Shown here: positions 1 to 7,687 of the stretch, piece after piece
Layout of the letters: each line of letters starts with the position of its first letter
How positions within the stretch are numbered: position 1 is the first letter of the stretch
NCBI GenBank assembly: GCA_009787175.1
Contig: WRGM01000139.1
Location: forward strand, 1 to 13,893
DNA length: 13,893 nt
From: Candidatus Bathycorpusculum fermentans
Lineage (GTDB): Archaea > Thermoproteota > Bathyarchaeia > Bathyarchaeales > Bathycorpusculaceae
Direction of reading: 5' to 3'
The notes under the pieces: model-generated
What the model was told of the DNA's origin: nothing
The model's input: the letters and a program-made list of their open reading frames with translations, nothing else
The model's database searches: none
Made by a program: the position numbers and the translations under genes

Positions 1-24
1 ACGTATTTCTTCATCATTTTTCAC
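1..24 (-). CDS. Possible start of a divergent gene, cut by the left edge
   Basis: Reading leftwards, a GTG at 24-22 opens a frame (M K N D E E I R) that runs off the window. It is preceded by an AAGGTGGT ribosome-binding match at 31-38 with 6-base spacing, and by a TATA-like stretch at about 66-73 on the same strand. An ATG at 17-15 in another frame is the alternative start. Only eight codons are visible, so no function can be given; the call rests on the start signals alone. Confidence 0.35.
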
Positions 25-159
25 ACACTTACCACCTTACAGAGACCAAAATACCGAAAAACTATCTATAAGTAAACACTCTCAATTTTTTAAAGCATTT
101 AACATATCTTAAGGTAGAGGGTTTATAGAGGAATCTCCGGGTCGTTTCTTATTGACTGT

Positions 160-205
160 TGAGGGAAGAAAAATTTATACAAATCTCCGTGATTCTCTTC
201 CCTCA
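160..205. repeat. Perfect 10-bp inverted repeat with 26-base loop
   Basis: TGAGGGAAGA at 160-169 pairs exactly with TCTTCCCTCA at 196-205. The loop is A/T-rich. An octamer AATCTCCG occurs at 132-139, before the repeat, and again at 182-189, inside the loop. The region lies between a possible leftward gene and the rightward membrane-protein gene, so it could be a hairpin, a regulatory site or the scar of a mobile element. The rest of 25-264 shows only TATA-like sequences and no gene. Confidence 0.6.
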
Positions 206-236
206 CTGCTTTAGTATTCACCAGTGGTGCATTACC

Positions 237-243
237 TATATAA
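237..243 (+). promoter_or_regulatory. TATA-like box for the small membrane protein
   Basis: TATATAA lies about 25 bases before 265. An archaeal start site would then fall near 265-268. That favours translation from the in-frame ATG at 274 (MNEKEK...) rather than the one at 265. Confidence 0.4.
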
Positions 244-264
244 CTATATGAAACATAAAAAAAG

Positions 265-687
265 ATGATAAGTATGAATGAAAAAGAAAAACAACAACAG
301 CAGCAACAGCAACAGACTTACCCCGTTAAAACGGCTCACGAGTTTTTCTCTGAAATAAACAGTGAGTGGGGCAGATTTAAACGAGGCGCAATAATGAGCA
401 CTATTGTCTGCTCACTTTTACTACTTGGCTTTGTTTTTACTATTTTACGTATAAGTAACTTTCACGGCTTTGAATTTAACGCGCTATTTCTAGTCTTACC
501 CATAGTTGGCTTTCTAGGATACACTAGCTATCTTATGACCTCTCAATACCACTTTTTTAGACGATGGGAAAAACGCATGAACCACATTACAGTTATGAAG
601 AAAAATTGTTACTTGCAGACAGCGATGATGATAAGAACAATGAAGAGGCAGATAATCAGGTATCTTTTGATAGCTAATCATTTTTAG
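265..687 (+). CDS. Small membrane protein, two helices, poly-Gln; probable C-terminal frameshift
   Basis: I do not recognise a family. The protein starts charged and hydrophilic, then has eight consecutive glutamines (codons 291-314), a short soluble part, and two hydrophobic segments at about residues 42-62 and 70-90 with a short loop between. A basic stretch (RRWEKR) follows, suggesting a cytoplasmic C-terminus. The last ~30 residues in this frame are odd (Met/Arg/Ile-rich). The -1 frame from about 594 to the stop at 675-677 instead gives a coherent acidic tail, YEEKLLLADSDDDKNNEEAD followed by NQVSFDS. A one-base indel near 590-595 would restore a helix-helix-acidic-tail protein. ATG 274 is the likelier start because of the TATA spacing. 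The gene is probably real; its function is unknown. Confidence 0.6.
   Translation: MISMNEKEKQQQQQQQQTYPVKTAHEFFSEINSEWGRFKRGAIMSTIVCSLLLLGFVFTILRISNFHGFEFNALFLVLPIVGFLGYTSYLMTSQYHFFRRWEKRMNHITVMKKNCYLQTAMMIRTMKRQIIRYLLIANHF
291..314 (+). repeat. CAA/CAG trinucleotide tract coding Gln8
   Basis: Eight consecutive glutamine codons of mixed CAA and CAG lie at the N-terminus of the small membrane protein. A tract like this can change length by slippage. The mix of the two codons argues against a very recent pure-repeat expansion. Confidence 0.8.
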
Positions 688-699
688 GGTTTTTGTATT

Positions 700-1722
700 T
701 TGTCTATTTCGTCCTCATCTTCTTCTTTCTGTTTGCCTTCTCAGATTCGTGTTTCTTTAGGTACTGCTATATGTTTGGGTTTACTTGACGGCAAAATAGC
801 TGTAAATCCTACGACAGCCTATTTAATGACGTATATAGAGGGTAAATGTTCTTCTAACTGTAGCTTTTGTCCTCAGGCTAGACATAGCCAGAGTAGCGCT
901 GATATGCTCTCAAGAGTTACCTGGCCCATTTTTCCTCTCTATTTAGTAACCGCAGCGTTAGCTGATGCAATTAAAAAGGGTAAAATTCGACGTGTATGCA
1001 TACAGGCGTTAAATGCTCCAAACATGTTCTTACACCTTGAAGCTTTAGTTAAAGAAATAAAAAAACACGACGACATACCCGTTTCCGTTTCTTGCCAACC
1101 CTTGAGTCGTCAAAATATTGAGCTTCTCAAAAACGCCCAAGTTGACCGCATAGGTATTGCCCTAGATGCTGCAACGGAAACAATCTTTAGAAAAATAAAA
1201 GGCGATAAAGCCAGAAATACTTACAGCTGGCAATCCGAAATTAAACTACTTAAAGATGCATTATCAATTTTCGGCGCAGACCATGTTAGCACACATTTAA
1301 TAGTAGGTTTAGGCGAAACAGAAAAAGACCTCACAGAGATAATTCAATGGTGCGTAAATTTTCACATTTTACCTGCACTATTCGCGTTCACACCCATACG
1401 CGGCACCGCATTAGAACGGCAGTCTCAACCTAGCATTACATCTTATAGGCGGTTGCAACTTGTACGCTATCTAATAGTACATGGTATAACCTGCTTAGAA
1501 CAGATACACTTCAATACACATGGCGAAATAGTGTCTTTTGGCGTAACAGATGATACTCTAACAGGCATTATTGAAAGTGGTAAACCTTTTCAAACCTCTG
1601 GTTGCCCCTATTGCAATAGACCCTTCTATAATGAAAAACCCGGTGGCATGTTGTATAATTATCCAAAAAGTTTGAATATAAAAGATGTAGGGGAAATAAA
1701 AAAGCAGCTAGGCTTGTTTTAA
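700..1722 (+). CDS. BioB-like radical SAM protein, LipS2-like lipoyl synthase candidate
   Basis: Radical SAM enzyme with the cluster-binding motif CSSNCSFC (Cys50, Cys54, Cys57), which holds the 4Fe-4S cluster that cleaves S-adenosylmethionine. A TIM-barrel core follows, with a glycine-rich HLIVGLGE segment near residue 200. A second pair, SGCPYCNRP (Cys302, Cys305), sits near the C-terminus with a conserved-looking YNEKPGG-YNYP tail; such a pair could help bind an auxiliary cluster. Automatic annotation would probably say biotin synthase. Archaeal proteins of this build include LipS1/LipS2, the two-protein lipoyl synthase, and a lipoate ligase gene lies 7.4 kb away, so LipS2 is my preferred guess. 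LipS1 and the lipoyl acceptor GcvH are not in the window. The TTG start at 700 gives an N-terminal Ser run; no later start precedes the conserved N-terminus. The stop overlaps the converging neighbour. Confidence 0.8.
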   Translation: MSISSSSSSFCLPSQIRVSLGTAICLGLLDGKIAVNPTTAYLMTYIEGKCSSNCSFCPQARHSQSSADMLSRVTWPIFPLYLVTAALADAIKKGKIRRVCIQALNAPNMFLHLEALVKEIKKHDDIPVSVSCQPLSRQNIELLKNAQVDRIGIALDAATETIFRKIKGDKARNTYSWQSEIKLLKDALSIFGADHVSTHLIVGLGETEKDLTEIIQWCVNFHILPALFAFTPIRGTALERQSQPSITSYRRLQLVRYLIVHGITCLEQIHFNTHGEIVSFGVTDDTLTGIIESGKPFQTSGCPYCNRPFYNEKPGGMLYNYPKSLNIKDVGEIKKQLGLF

Positions 1723-3044
1723 GCTGTTGATGCTTTTTTATCTGATGTTACTTTTGGTTTTTGACGCGTTACCTGTTCTACCATGCGCCAAAACTCGTCC
1801 ATAGCATAGCCTTTTTGTAGATCCTTCATAAGCTTCTTTACCTGATAATAGGTCATTTGAGCCTCACCCTTATCTAAGCCTTCATGAGGACCTTTAACGC
1901 GTCTGAAGAGTTCATCCATTTGTCTTGGAGATGCTCTTATTCCCGCTTTTTCTAGCATTTCCTGAATTAGCTTTTGACCTGTATTTCTACCTATGAAAAC
2001 TGTGGTTTCTCGTCCAACAATTTCAGGTGGAAACGGCTCAAAAACCAGTGGATGTGCTAGCATTTCTTCCACGTCTTCTTCTACTTCATGGGCAAAAATG
2101 TTTTCGCCAATGATTGGCTTGTGGAATTGTATTGGTAGTGCAAAGGCTTTTTCAGCTGTCTGTGAAATCCTTGAGATTTTACCTAAATCTATACCTGTGT
2201 CAATATTGTAGAGTAACTCTGTAGCTGTTACAACTTCTTCAAATGGCGCAATGCCTGCACGTTCACCAAAACCGGCGATACATGTATGCACATATGAAAC
2301 GCCCTCTTCCATAGCTGCTAAAGTATTAGATGCAGCTAAACCAAAATCGTTATGACAGTGAATAGACATTGGAATTTTCTTCTTTATAGATTCAGATAAA
2401 CCATCACGTACATGAGATATTAAATACTTCATAGATAATGGTCTTATAAATCCTACAGAGTCTGCAAGACCAAGTCTGGCAACACCAGCCTCTGCAGCTT
2501 GCTGAAATACTTGCAATATATCGTCAATAGCTGTTCTTGTACCGTCCATGAGCATAAAATTAACTGCTGCTCCATGATCTTTACAATACGTAATGGATTC
2601 TACAATCTTTTGCAACGCCTGCTTCTTAGTTATCTTATACCTATACTGCAAGTTTAATCCATTAATAGGTGATTCAAGAGTAATTTCCTTTATGCCGCAT
2701 TCTAAACAAGCATCAATACTTGCCTTAAATGGCTCAGCGGAAGCGGTAAGTTTTGCCTGCTCAAAGCTTTCATTAACTATCTTACTAACATTACGTTTCT
2801 CATCATCTGAAAGAGCTGGAAAACCAACATTAATTACAGATACACCTGACTCATCCATTAATTTTGCAAGCTTTACACGCTCAACATACGTTAAATAGAC
2901 AGTCGGCGCTTTAACACCTTCACGAAACGTCTCATCCCAAATAAATATACGCTCAGGAAGCCTAGGAGGCAAATTCTTACGTAACCTATTATAATTAGCA
3001 ATTAATCCCTGCGTCTCAAGCTTTTTAAATATGGTCTTTCTCAT
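1719..3044 (-). CDS. Homocitrate/2-isopropylmalate synthase-like (HMGL family) enzyme
   Basis: TIM-barrel acyltransferase family that condenses an acyl-CoA, usually acetyl-CoA, with a 2-oxo acid. The N-terminal motif WDETFREG (Asp37, Arg41) supplies the metal and catalytic residues. The metal-binding HCHNDFG (His229, His231, Asp233) and the GFGERAG signature (258-264) are present. The family's usual GERAGN is here GERAGI, and the helical-domain HSG is replaced by RNTG, so the substrate may differ from classic LeuA or NifV. At 441 residues it is longer than a minimal NifV but has no LeuA-type allosteric domain. The C-terminus is a Lys-rich tail. No leu or lys/aksA-type genes adjoin it, so whether it makes isopropylmalate, homocitrate, citramalate or (Re)-citrate cannot be read from context. 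I see no clear ribosome-binding site before the ATG. Confidence 0.85.
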   Translation of the reverse strand: MRKTIFKKLETQGLIANYNRLRKNLPPRLPERIFIWDETFREGVKAPTVYLTYVERVKLAKLMDESGVSVINVGFPALSDDEKRNVSKIVNESFEQAKLTASAEPFKASIDACLECGIKEITLESPINGLNLQYRYKITKKQALQKIVESITYCKDHGAAVNFMLMDGTRTAIDDILQVFQQAAEAGVARLGLADSVGFIRPLSMKYLISHVRDGLSESIKKKIPMSIHCHNDFGLAASNTLAAMEEGVSYVHTCIAGFGERAGIAPFEEVVTATELLYNIDTGIDLGKISRISQTAEKAFALPIQFHKPIIGENIFAHEVEEDVEEMLAHPLVFEPFPPEIVGRETTVFIGRNTGQKLIQEMLEKAGIRASPRQMDELFRRVKGPHEGLDKGEAQMTYYQVKKLMKDLQKGYAMDEFWRMVEQVTRQKPKVTSDKKASTA

Positions 3045-3100
3045 TTAGCCACAGCCCAACAGATAAGAGCTTAAATTTAATGTTAAATTATAAGTACTCA

Positions 3101-3108
3101 TATAAAAA
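3101..3108 (-). promoter_or_regulatory. TATA-like box for the HMGL-family gene
   Basis: The minus strand reads TTTTTATA about 57-64 bases before the ATG at 3044, giving a predicted leader of some 30-35 bases. The rest of 3045-3313 is A/T-rich with no open frame I would call a gene. Confidence 0.4.
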
Positions 3109-3313
3109 CAACATTCTAAACACGAGTATATAAATGATGGTTAATTTTTAGAACCTGTACAAAAATGGGTATATTGTTATTTCGGGCAGTCTTTATAATG
3201 TGCAAAAAATAATCAATACAACTAGCTAAGCCTGATCTATTTATCTGCATAATGATGGAAATATAGAGAATGAATTAGAGAAAAATTTAAAAAAAAGTAA
3301 AATGTGAAGGGAC

Positions 3314-3610
3314 TTAGCTAACTGTTAGTTTGCCAAATTTGCCAACGTTAAGTTGGATTTCACTTTTAAAACTTGTAACATACCCGTTTTCGATCTTTAT
3401 ATTATCGCCAACGTTTACTTGCTCAATTTGTTCATTCCACAGAGTTAATTTTATGCTACCTGTTTCGTCTGCAACAATAGCATCAACAATTCGGTATGTC
3501 GCATCGCCAAATTTTGATTTTACTTCTCTTACATCACTTTTTTCTACAACTTTTGCTTCGACATTGACGCGTTTTGCGCCATCTCGTAGATCTTTTATTT
3601 CAGTGCTCAC
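3314..3610 (-). CDS. Single OB-fold ssDNA-binding protein (RPA/SOSS-B-like)
   Basis: 98-residue protein that matches a lone OB fold of the archaeal SSB / SOSS-B / RPA type. It starts with IKDL-DG--RVNVEAKV (strand 1), then a central DAIVADETGSIKLTLWN, the hallmark of the fold with its aromatic Trp for stacking on DNA bases, then a VNVGDNIKIENGYV segment and a final strand. It lacks the acidic C-terminal tail that bacterial and crenarchaeal SSBs use to recruit partners, so it may act as an accessory or multimerising SSB in repair or replication. The start is GTG at 3610, supported by AGGTGA at 3617-3622 with 6-base spacing. The gene stands alone with its own TATA-like box. Confidence 0.85.
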   Translation of the reverse strand: MSTEIKDLRDGAKRVNVEAKVVEKSDVREVKSKFGDATYRIVDAIVADETGSIKLTLWNEQIEQVNVGDNIKIENGYVTSFKSEIQLNVGKFGKLTVS

Positions 3611-3616
3611 TATTTT

Positions 3617-3622
3617 TCACCT
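3617..3622 (-). promoter_or_regulatory. Shine-Dalgarno AGGTGA fixing the GTG start of the OB-fold gene
   Basis: The minus strand reads AGGTGA, 6 bases before the GTG at 3610. This is a strong match to the archaeal 16S tail and decides the non-ATG start. Confidence 0.75.
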
Positions 3623-3670
3623 GTATCCGATAAACTGAATGTTAAATTCACTTGAGAAAAGTTTTCTAAC

Positions 3671-3678
3671 AATATAAA
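3671..3678 (-). promoter_or_regulatory. TATA-like box for the OB-fold gene
   Basis: The minus strand reads TTTATATT about 61-68 bases before the GTG start, giving a predicted start site near 3649 and a leader of about 39 bases. A second A/T-rich candidate is at about 3743-3755. Confidence 0.35.
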
Positions 3679-3791
3679 TATTGCTATTTTCGTTTGAATA
3701 GCTTGAAGGCAAGAAATCCATAGTTACTGCTTCTATTTTGTTAAATATAAAAAAAGAATTTTTGGATTGGCTATTGTTACTTTTGCTATAT

Positions 3792-5129
3792 CTAAAATAC
3801 GCCTAATCCTGCTAATAGCGATAGTAGAAACATCGTTGCAATTACTGTAATTACTGCTATTATGAAGCATTTTACGTATGATAACTCTTGGTTGGTATTC
3901 ACGTTGACTGTTTCTATTGTCTTTGTATCATCATAGGAAGTGGTCTGTATAATGTTTTTAACGTATGTGCATCCTGAGACAGCTTTTACTGCAAATGTTA
4001 TAAATATAATTTGCAAAACATACATGAATATGCTAATTACTATTGTAAGATTAGCAAAAGTCGCTGTCTCTGCAGTAACTGCCTCATATAGCACTTGCGA
4101 TGATGGTGACGCACTATTTATGATAGCATCCGAGTAAGCTACAAATGAGAAGGGCAAATCATATGGACAACTAATCGTTGGCAATGTAAGCGAACTTAGC
4201 ACAAAAAACACTGATGTTATAACAATAGACATGAGCGCATAGCCTACTGTAGCGATAATCGGCTTCCAAACGATATTATTTACTTTCAAAACTTTAAGCA
4301 ACAAATATGCTACTGCTGCAAGAATAATCCACTGCAAAGTTGCCTGTATACATATGGATAGACTGTAATACCAAAAAAACATCCATGTACCTAAAACATT
4401 AGTCTGCGTTAAGAATTGACCACGGAAAAATATGCCCTGCAGCAAAATGCTAACATCAGAAGAAGATGACGGATATGTTACACTAAGCTTCAAGCCCGTT
4501 ACCTCTGACCAATTCGGTGAACCCGTAGCTTGCCATCCTAAAGCATTATCACCTACGGGGATTGTCAAGTTATTCCAGCTGCCAAGATTTTTTGTTAGCT
4601 CTGCTGTTATGTCATGTGTGAAATAACTCGATGTGCTATTTGCCGTGTAAAGCGTTAATGTGCCTGAATTTGGTACAACATTGGGTGATGTCTGTTTAAT
4701 GTGCATATTTAAACTTGTAAAACCGCCTGAACTACAGTTTGCAGTATACCCGAACTGTTCCAGACTCGCTGATAAACTGTTACCTTTAGTAAGAACAAAC
4801 TGTAAACTATTAGCTCCATAGAATGTTTGATTAATATAATCCTGTTTATTCTCTGTTATATCAGCTCCATGCGTAATGGTCCATTGATTAATAATTTGAG
4901 GATCATCTGATGAAGCAACACCTGATGATGTGAACGCGCTTAATTGATTTACTGGAGGCAACGTTTGTTCACAATTTATTTTCGAACAACAATTATAGTA
5001 ATAAATACTCTGTAATGCTATAAAGAGTAAAATTATGATTGCTACAGCTAAATATTTTGGATTGTCAGCAATTTTTTTAAATGTCTTGTGAGGTGCATAG
5101 ATAACACCTAACATATCCTTAATAACCAA
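3792..5129 (-). CDS. Yip1-like multi-pass membrane protein with large external domain
   Basis: The N-terminus (DMLGVIYAPHKTFKKIADNP) is typical of archaeal Yip1-domain proteins, followed by a helix at about residues 26-45. Unlike plain Yip1 proteins, about 200 residues are inserted before the next helices. This part is rich in Ser/Thr/Asn and beta-strand pattern, looks like a jelly-roll sandwich, and has several Asn-X-Ser/Thr sites (NQT, NCS, NST, NLT, NWS). Four or five more hydrophobic helices follow, ending in LLSLLAGLGVF. I infer a membrane protein with an outer, possibly sugar-binding domain; its role is unknown. The frame is open to a GTG at 5144. I prefer the TTG at 5129 because GGTG precedes it by 6 bases and the TATA-like box places transcription start near 5139. 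ATG 5114 is a third option. Confidence 0.65.
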   Translation of the reverse strand: MVIKDMLGVIYAPHKTFKKIADNPKYLAVAIIILLFIALQSIYYYNCCSKINCEQTLPPVNQLSAFTSSGVASSDDPQIINQWTITHGADITENKQDYINQTFYGANSLQFVLTKGNSLSASLEQFGYTANCSSGGFTSLNMHIKQTSPNVVPNSGTLTLYTANSTSSYFTHDITAELTKNLGSWNNLTIPVGDNALGWQATGSPNWSEVTGLKLSVTYPSSSSDVSILLQGIFFRGQFLTQTNVLGTWMFFWYYSLSICIQATLQWIILAAVAYLLLKVLKVNNIVWKPIIATVGYALMSIVITSVFFVLSSLTLPTISCPYDLPFSFVAYSDAIINSASPSSQVLYEAVTAETATFANLTIVISIFMYVLQIIFITFAVKAVSGCTYVKNIIQTTSYDDTKTIETVNVNTNQELSYVKCFIIAVITVIATMFLLSLLAGLGVF

Positions 5130-5162
5130 ATGATAACACCACACAGCAAAATAACTTGCACA

Positions 5163-5170
5163 TTTATAAG
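5163..5170 (-). promoter_or_regulatory. TATA-like box for the Yip1-like gene
   Basis: The minus strand reads CTTATAAA. With normal archaeal spacing (about 25 bases) transcription would start near 5139, downstream of the GTG at 5144. This is why the TTG at 5129 is chosen. Confidence 0.4.
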
Positions 5171-5273
5171 GCTATGTAATATCCATCAAAGAGTAAATTA
5201 CTAACAAATACTTGTGACAAATTATGAAACAGCTTAAAACATTTTTTACCTTTAAAACCTACATTCTTAGAAA

Positions 5274-5285
5274 TATTTAAATAAA
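5274..5285 (+). promoter_or_regulatory. TATA-like box for the kelch gene pair
   Basis: TATTTAAATAAA lies about 29-40 bases before the ATG at 5314, which implies a very short leader. It is in the 170-base divergent spacer shared with the Yip1-like gene. Confidence 0.4.
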
Positions 5286-5313
5286 AAAAGCAAAACTGAG
5301 ATAATGACTATAT

Positions 5314-6485
5314 ATGCAAAAAATCTTTTCACTAATACTACTATCCTTAATTACACTTAGCTTATTTACAACTGCATTTAGTCCCGTTTTAGCTTCAGAG
5401 TTACTTGAAAATTCGTGGAATACAAAAACTCCTATGAATCAGGCAAGACATGGGTTAGATGTTATCGCTGTTGATGGAAAAATTTATGCCATTGGTGGTT
5501 ATGTCGCTGGGGGGTTTATTGTTGATACAAATGAGCGGTATGACCCTAAAACTGACACTTGGTCTACTATGATGACTATGCCTGCGCCAAAGGCGAGATT
5601 TGCTATCGCTGCGTGCCAAGGTAAAATTTACTGTATAGGAGGTGATGGCCCAACAGAGGTTTACGATATTGCTACAGACAGTTGGAGCACTAAAGCTTCT
5701 TTACCAACTAGCGGATCAAAACCACAAGCGCATGTTGTGGATGGAAAAATCTTCGTTATAGTTTCTGGTTTTCTGTATGCATATGATTGCGATGCTGATT
5801 CTTGGACTAAAATGACCTCTTTACCTAACGATGTTACCTCTGATGGTAATTGTTATTCAGCTGTAGTGGACAATCAGATAATGGTTCTTGCCTATTTTAA
5901 TGAAGATCTTAGTCTTGATTTATGATCCAAAAATAGACACATGGACTGAAGGCAATCCGACAGGATATCGTAGCTCATTTGGTAATGCTGTTGCAGCTGC
6001 AACATCTGGACGTTTTGTTCCCCCCCAAAATCTATGTTATAAGTGGAGGAAGCAACATATTTTTTTATCCAATAGGCTATATCGCAGTCTATGACCCTTT
6101 TAGTGGTACCTTAGAACAGGGTAAGAATGATCCAATACCTCGAGCGAATTCTGGTATCACTGTTCTCGATGATATTTTATATGTAATCGGCGGAGAACTT
6201 TTAGGAACAGATGGTCAAAGAGAAACTTCAGCTGTAAATGAACAATATATTCCAATAGGATATGAACCAGAATACGAACCATATGACAATCAGGCTCTCC
6301 CAACTGTTACTACAACAGTTACCTATGAGGATAATTCGCCATCTGACACCTATGAATCTAAACTTTCATGGACTCTCTTAACTGGATATACTGTAGCTAT
6401 AACAATTCTAATAATTGGTGTTATTGTACTAACTTTGTTTTTCTGCCTTAAGGGGAAGCAAAAGAAGCAAGACGGATTAGCATGA
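5314..6485 (+). pseudogene. Kelch beta-propeller surface protein, copy 1, with two frame breaks
   Basis: Read through two +1 frame changes, this is one ~390-residue gene. It has a signal peptide (residues 1-28, ending VLASE), several kelch repeats with the DGKIYAIGG, YDPKTDTW and GKIYCIGG hallmarks, a VLDDILYVIGG repeat, a Thr/Ser/Pro linker, and a C-terminal helix (LLTGYTVAITILIIGVIVLT) with a Lys-rich tail. It would be exported and anchored by its C-terminus as a protein- or sugar-binding propeller. The first frame ends at 5925. The repeat resumes in the next frame at IYDPKIDTW, placing break 1 near 5905-5922. Break 2 is at a C7 tract (6020-6026): with six Cs the frame reads VPPKIYVISGG. 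The pieces are 5314-5925, about 5910-6026 and about 6027-6485. It may be real decay, slippage at the C7 tract, or sequencing error. Confidence 0.75.
6020..6026 (+). repeat. C7 homopolymer at a frame break in kelch copy 1
   Basis: Seven consecutive Cs inside a kelch repeat. One C fewer joins the reading frames on the two sides into a continuous kelch repeat. Such tracts are prone to slippage in replication, transcription and sequencing. Confidence 0.85.
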
Positions 6486-7651
6486 ATAAAAATTTGGTTT
6501 TTGTGCTACTTTTCTTTTCATAAGCGGAACATTTGTAACGGCTTTTACTTCTGTTTCAGCTTCATTGTTACTTGAGGATTCTTGGAATACAAAAGCTTCT
6601 ATGAATCAAGCTCGGTCTAATCTGGGGTTGTTGCTGTTAATGATAAAATTTATGCTATTGGAGGTCAAATAGATGCTGGTTGTTATGTAAGTACAAATGA
6701 ACAATATGACCCTAATACGGATACATGGAGTATTTTAGAACCTATGCCTACGCCAAGAACGCAGTTTGCTATTGCAGAGTATCAAGGCAAAATTTACTGT
6801 ATAGGCGGGATAGTTGATTATACAACGTGGCCAGATGGGTCTATTTTTTCCCTTATCGCCTGTAATTTGAATGAGGTTTATGATACTGCTACGGATAGTT
6901 GGAGTACTAAAGCTGCTATGCCAGTTAATGGTTCATATAATCTACATGCTCATGTTGTGAATGGAAAAATTTTTGTCCTATTTGGCTGTGACTTATTTAT
7001 GTATGAACCAGTTACTGATGTATGGACTAATAAAACGGGTATACATGAAAATTCTGAAAAATGGAATGGATATAGCATTAGCTCAATTATAATAGACGGA
7101 AAAATAATTGCTTTCTGCAAATTCGTATATTTTGACATTGTAACCCCATATAACAGTTATCAGAAAACTTTGACTTATGACCCAAAGACTGATGTATGGA
7201 GTGAAATAAAAGATGGAAATATGGATGTAGCAGGCGATATTACGGTAGTTACCACTGGTCGCTATGCACCTCAAAGAATTTATGCTTTAGGCATGAACTA
7301 TTTAGGAGATAATACATAACAGCCGCGTAATTACGTTTAATGTCTACGAGTCGAGAAGCGTTTGGTGTAGCTGTTCTTGATGATATTTTATATGTAATCG
7401 GAGGATGCACTGTTGGTATGCCATCAGCTGGTGTTTATTCAATACGTCAAGTGACCTATCACTCTTTAACTGAGCAATATGTCCCTATAGGTTACAGTTC
7501 TACTCCGTTTACAGCTAACACTGATTATAAGAATCACTTAACATATATTACCATAGTCATATTAGCTCTAACAGTTGGACTTACTGGTAGCTTAGTTTTC
7601 TTTCTAAAATATGCTAAACTGTTTTCCAAGAAAGCTGAAGTTAATGCTTAA
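6482..7651 (+). pseudogene. Kelch beta-propeller surface protein, copy 2, broken in at least four places
   Basis: Tandem paralogue of copy 1, starting at an ATG that overlaps copy 1's stop as ATGA, so the two were probably translated together. The signal peptide frame stops at once (MNKNLVFVLLFFS, then TAA) and resumes one frame over as ISGTFVTAFTSVSAS. A second break lies in the G4 run near 6622-6628 (SNLG then VVAVNDKIYAIGG). The longest intact piece is 6744-7319, with kelch motifs GKIYCIGG, YDTATDSW, YDPKTDVW. A stop at 7317-7319 ends it, and a short stretch in another frame (VITFNVY) is followed by a third frame from 7340 (REAFGVAVLDDILYVIGG). The end carries a membrane helix (about residues 70-92 of that piece) and a Lys-rich tail, so an anchored surface protein is the ancestral form. 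The breaks shift in different directions and some sequence near 7320-7345 looks lost, which favours real decay. Confidence 0.75.
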
Positions 7652-7662
7652 ATAATAAAGTT

Positions 7663-7680
7663 GCTCAACCTTATTTGAGC
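7663..7680. repeat. Short hairpin before cysS
   Basis: GCTCAA at 7663-7668 and TTGAGC at 7675-7680 form a 6-bp stem with a 6-base loop, in the 36-base gap between the kelch remnant and cysS. It could end kelch transcription or sit in the cysS leader; it is short and could be chance. Confidence 0.4.
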
Positions 7681-7687
7681 TGAGAAC

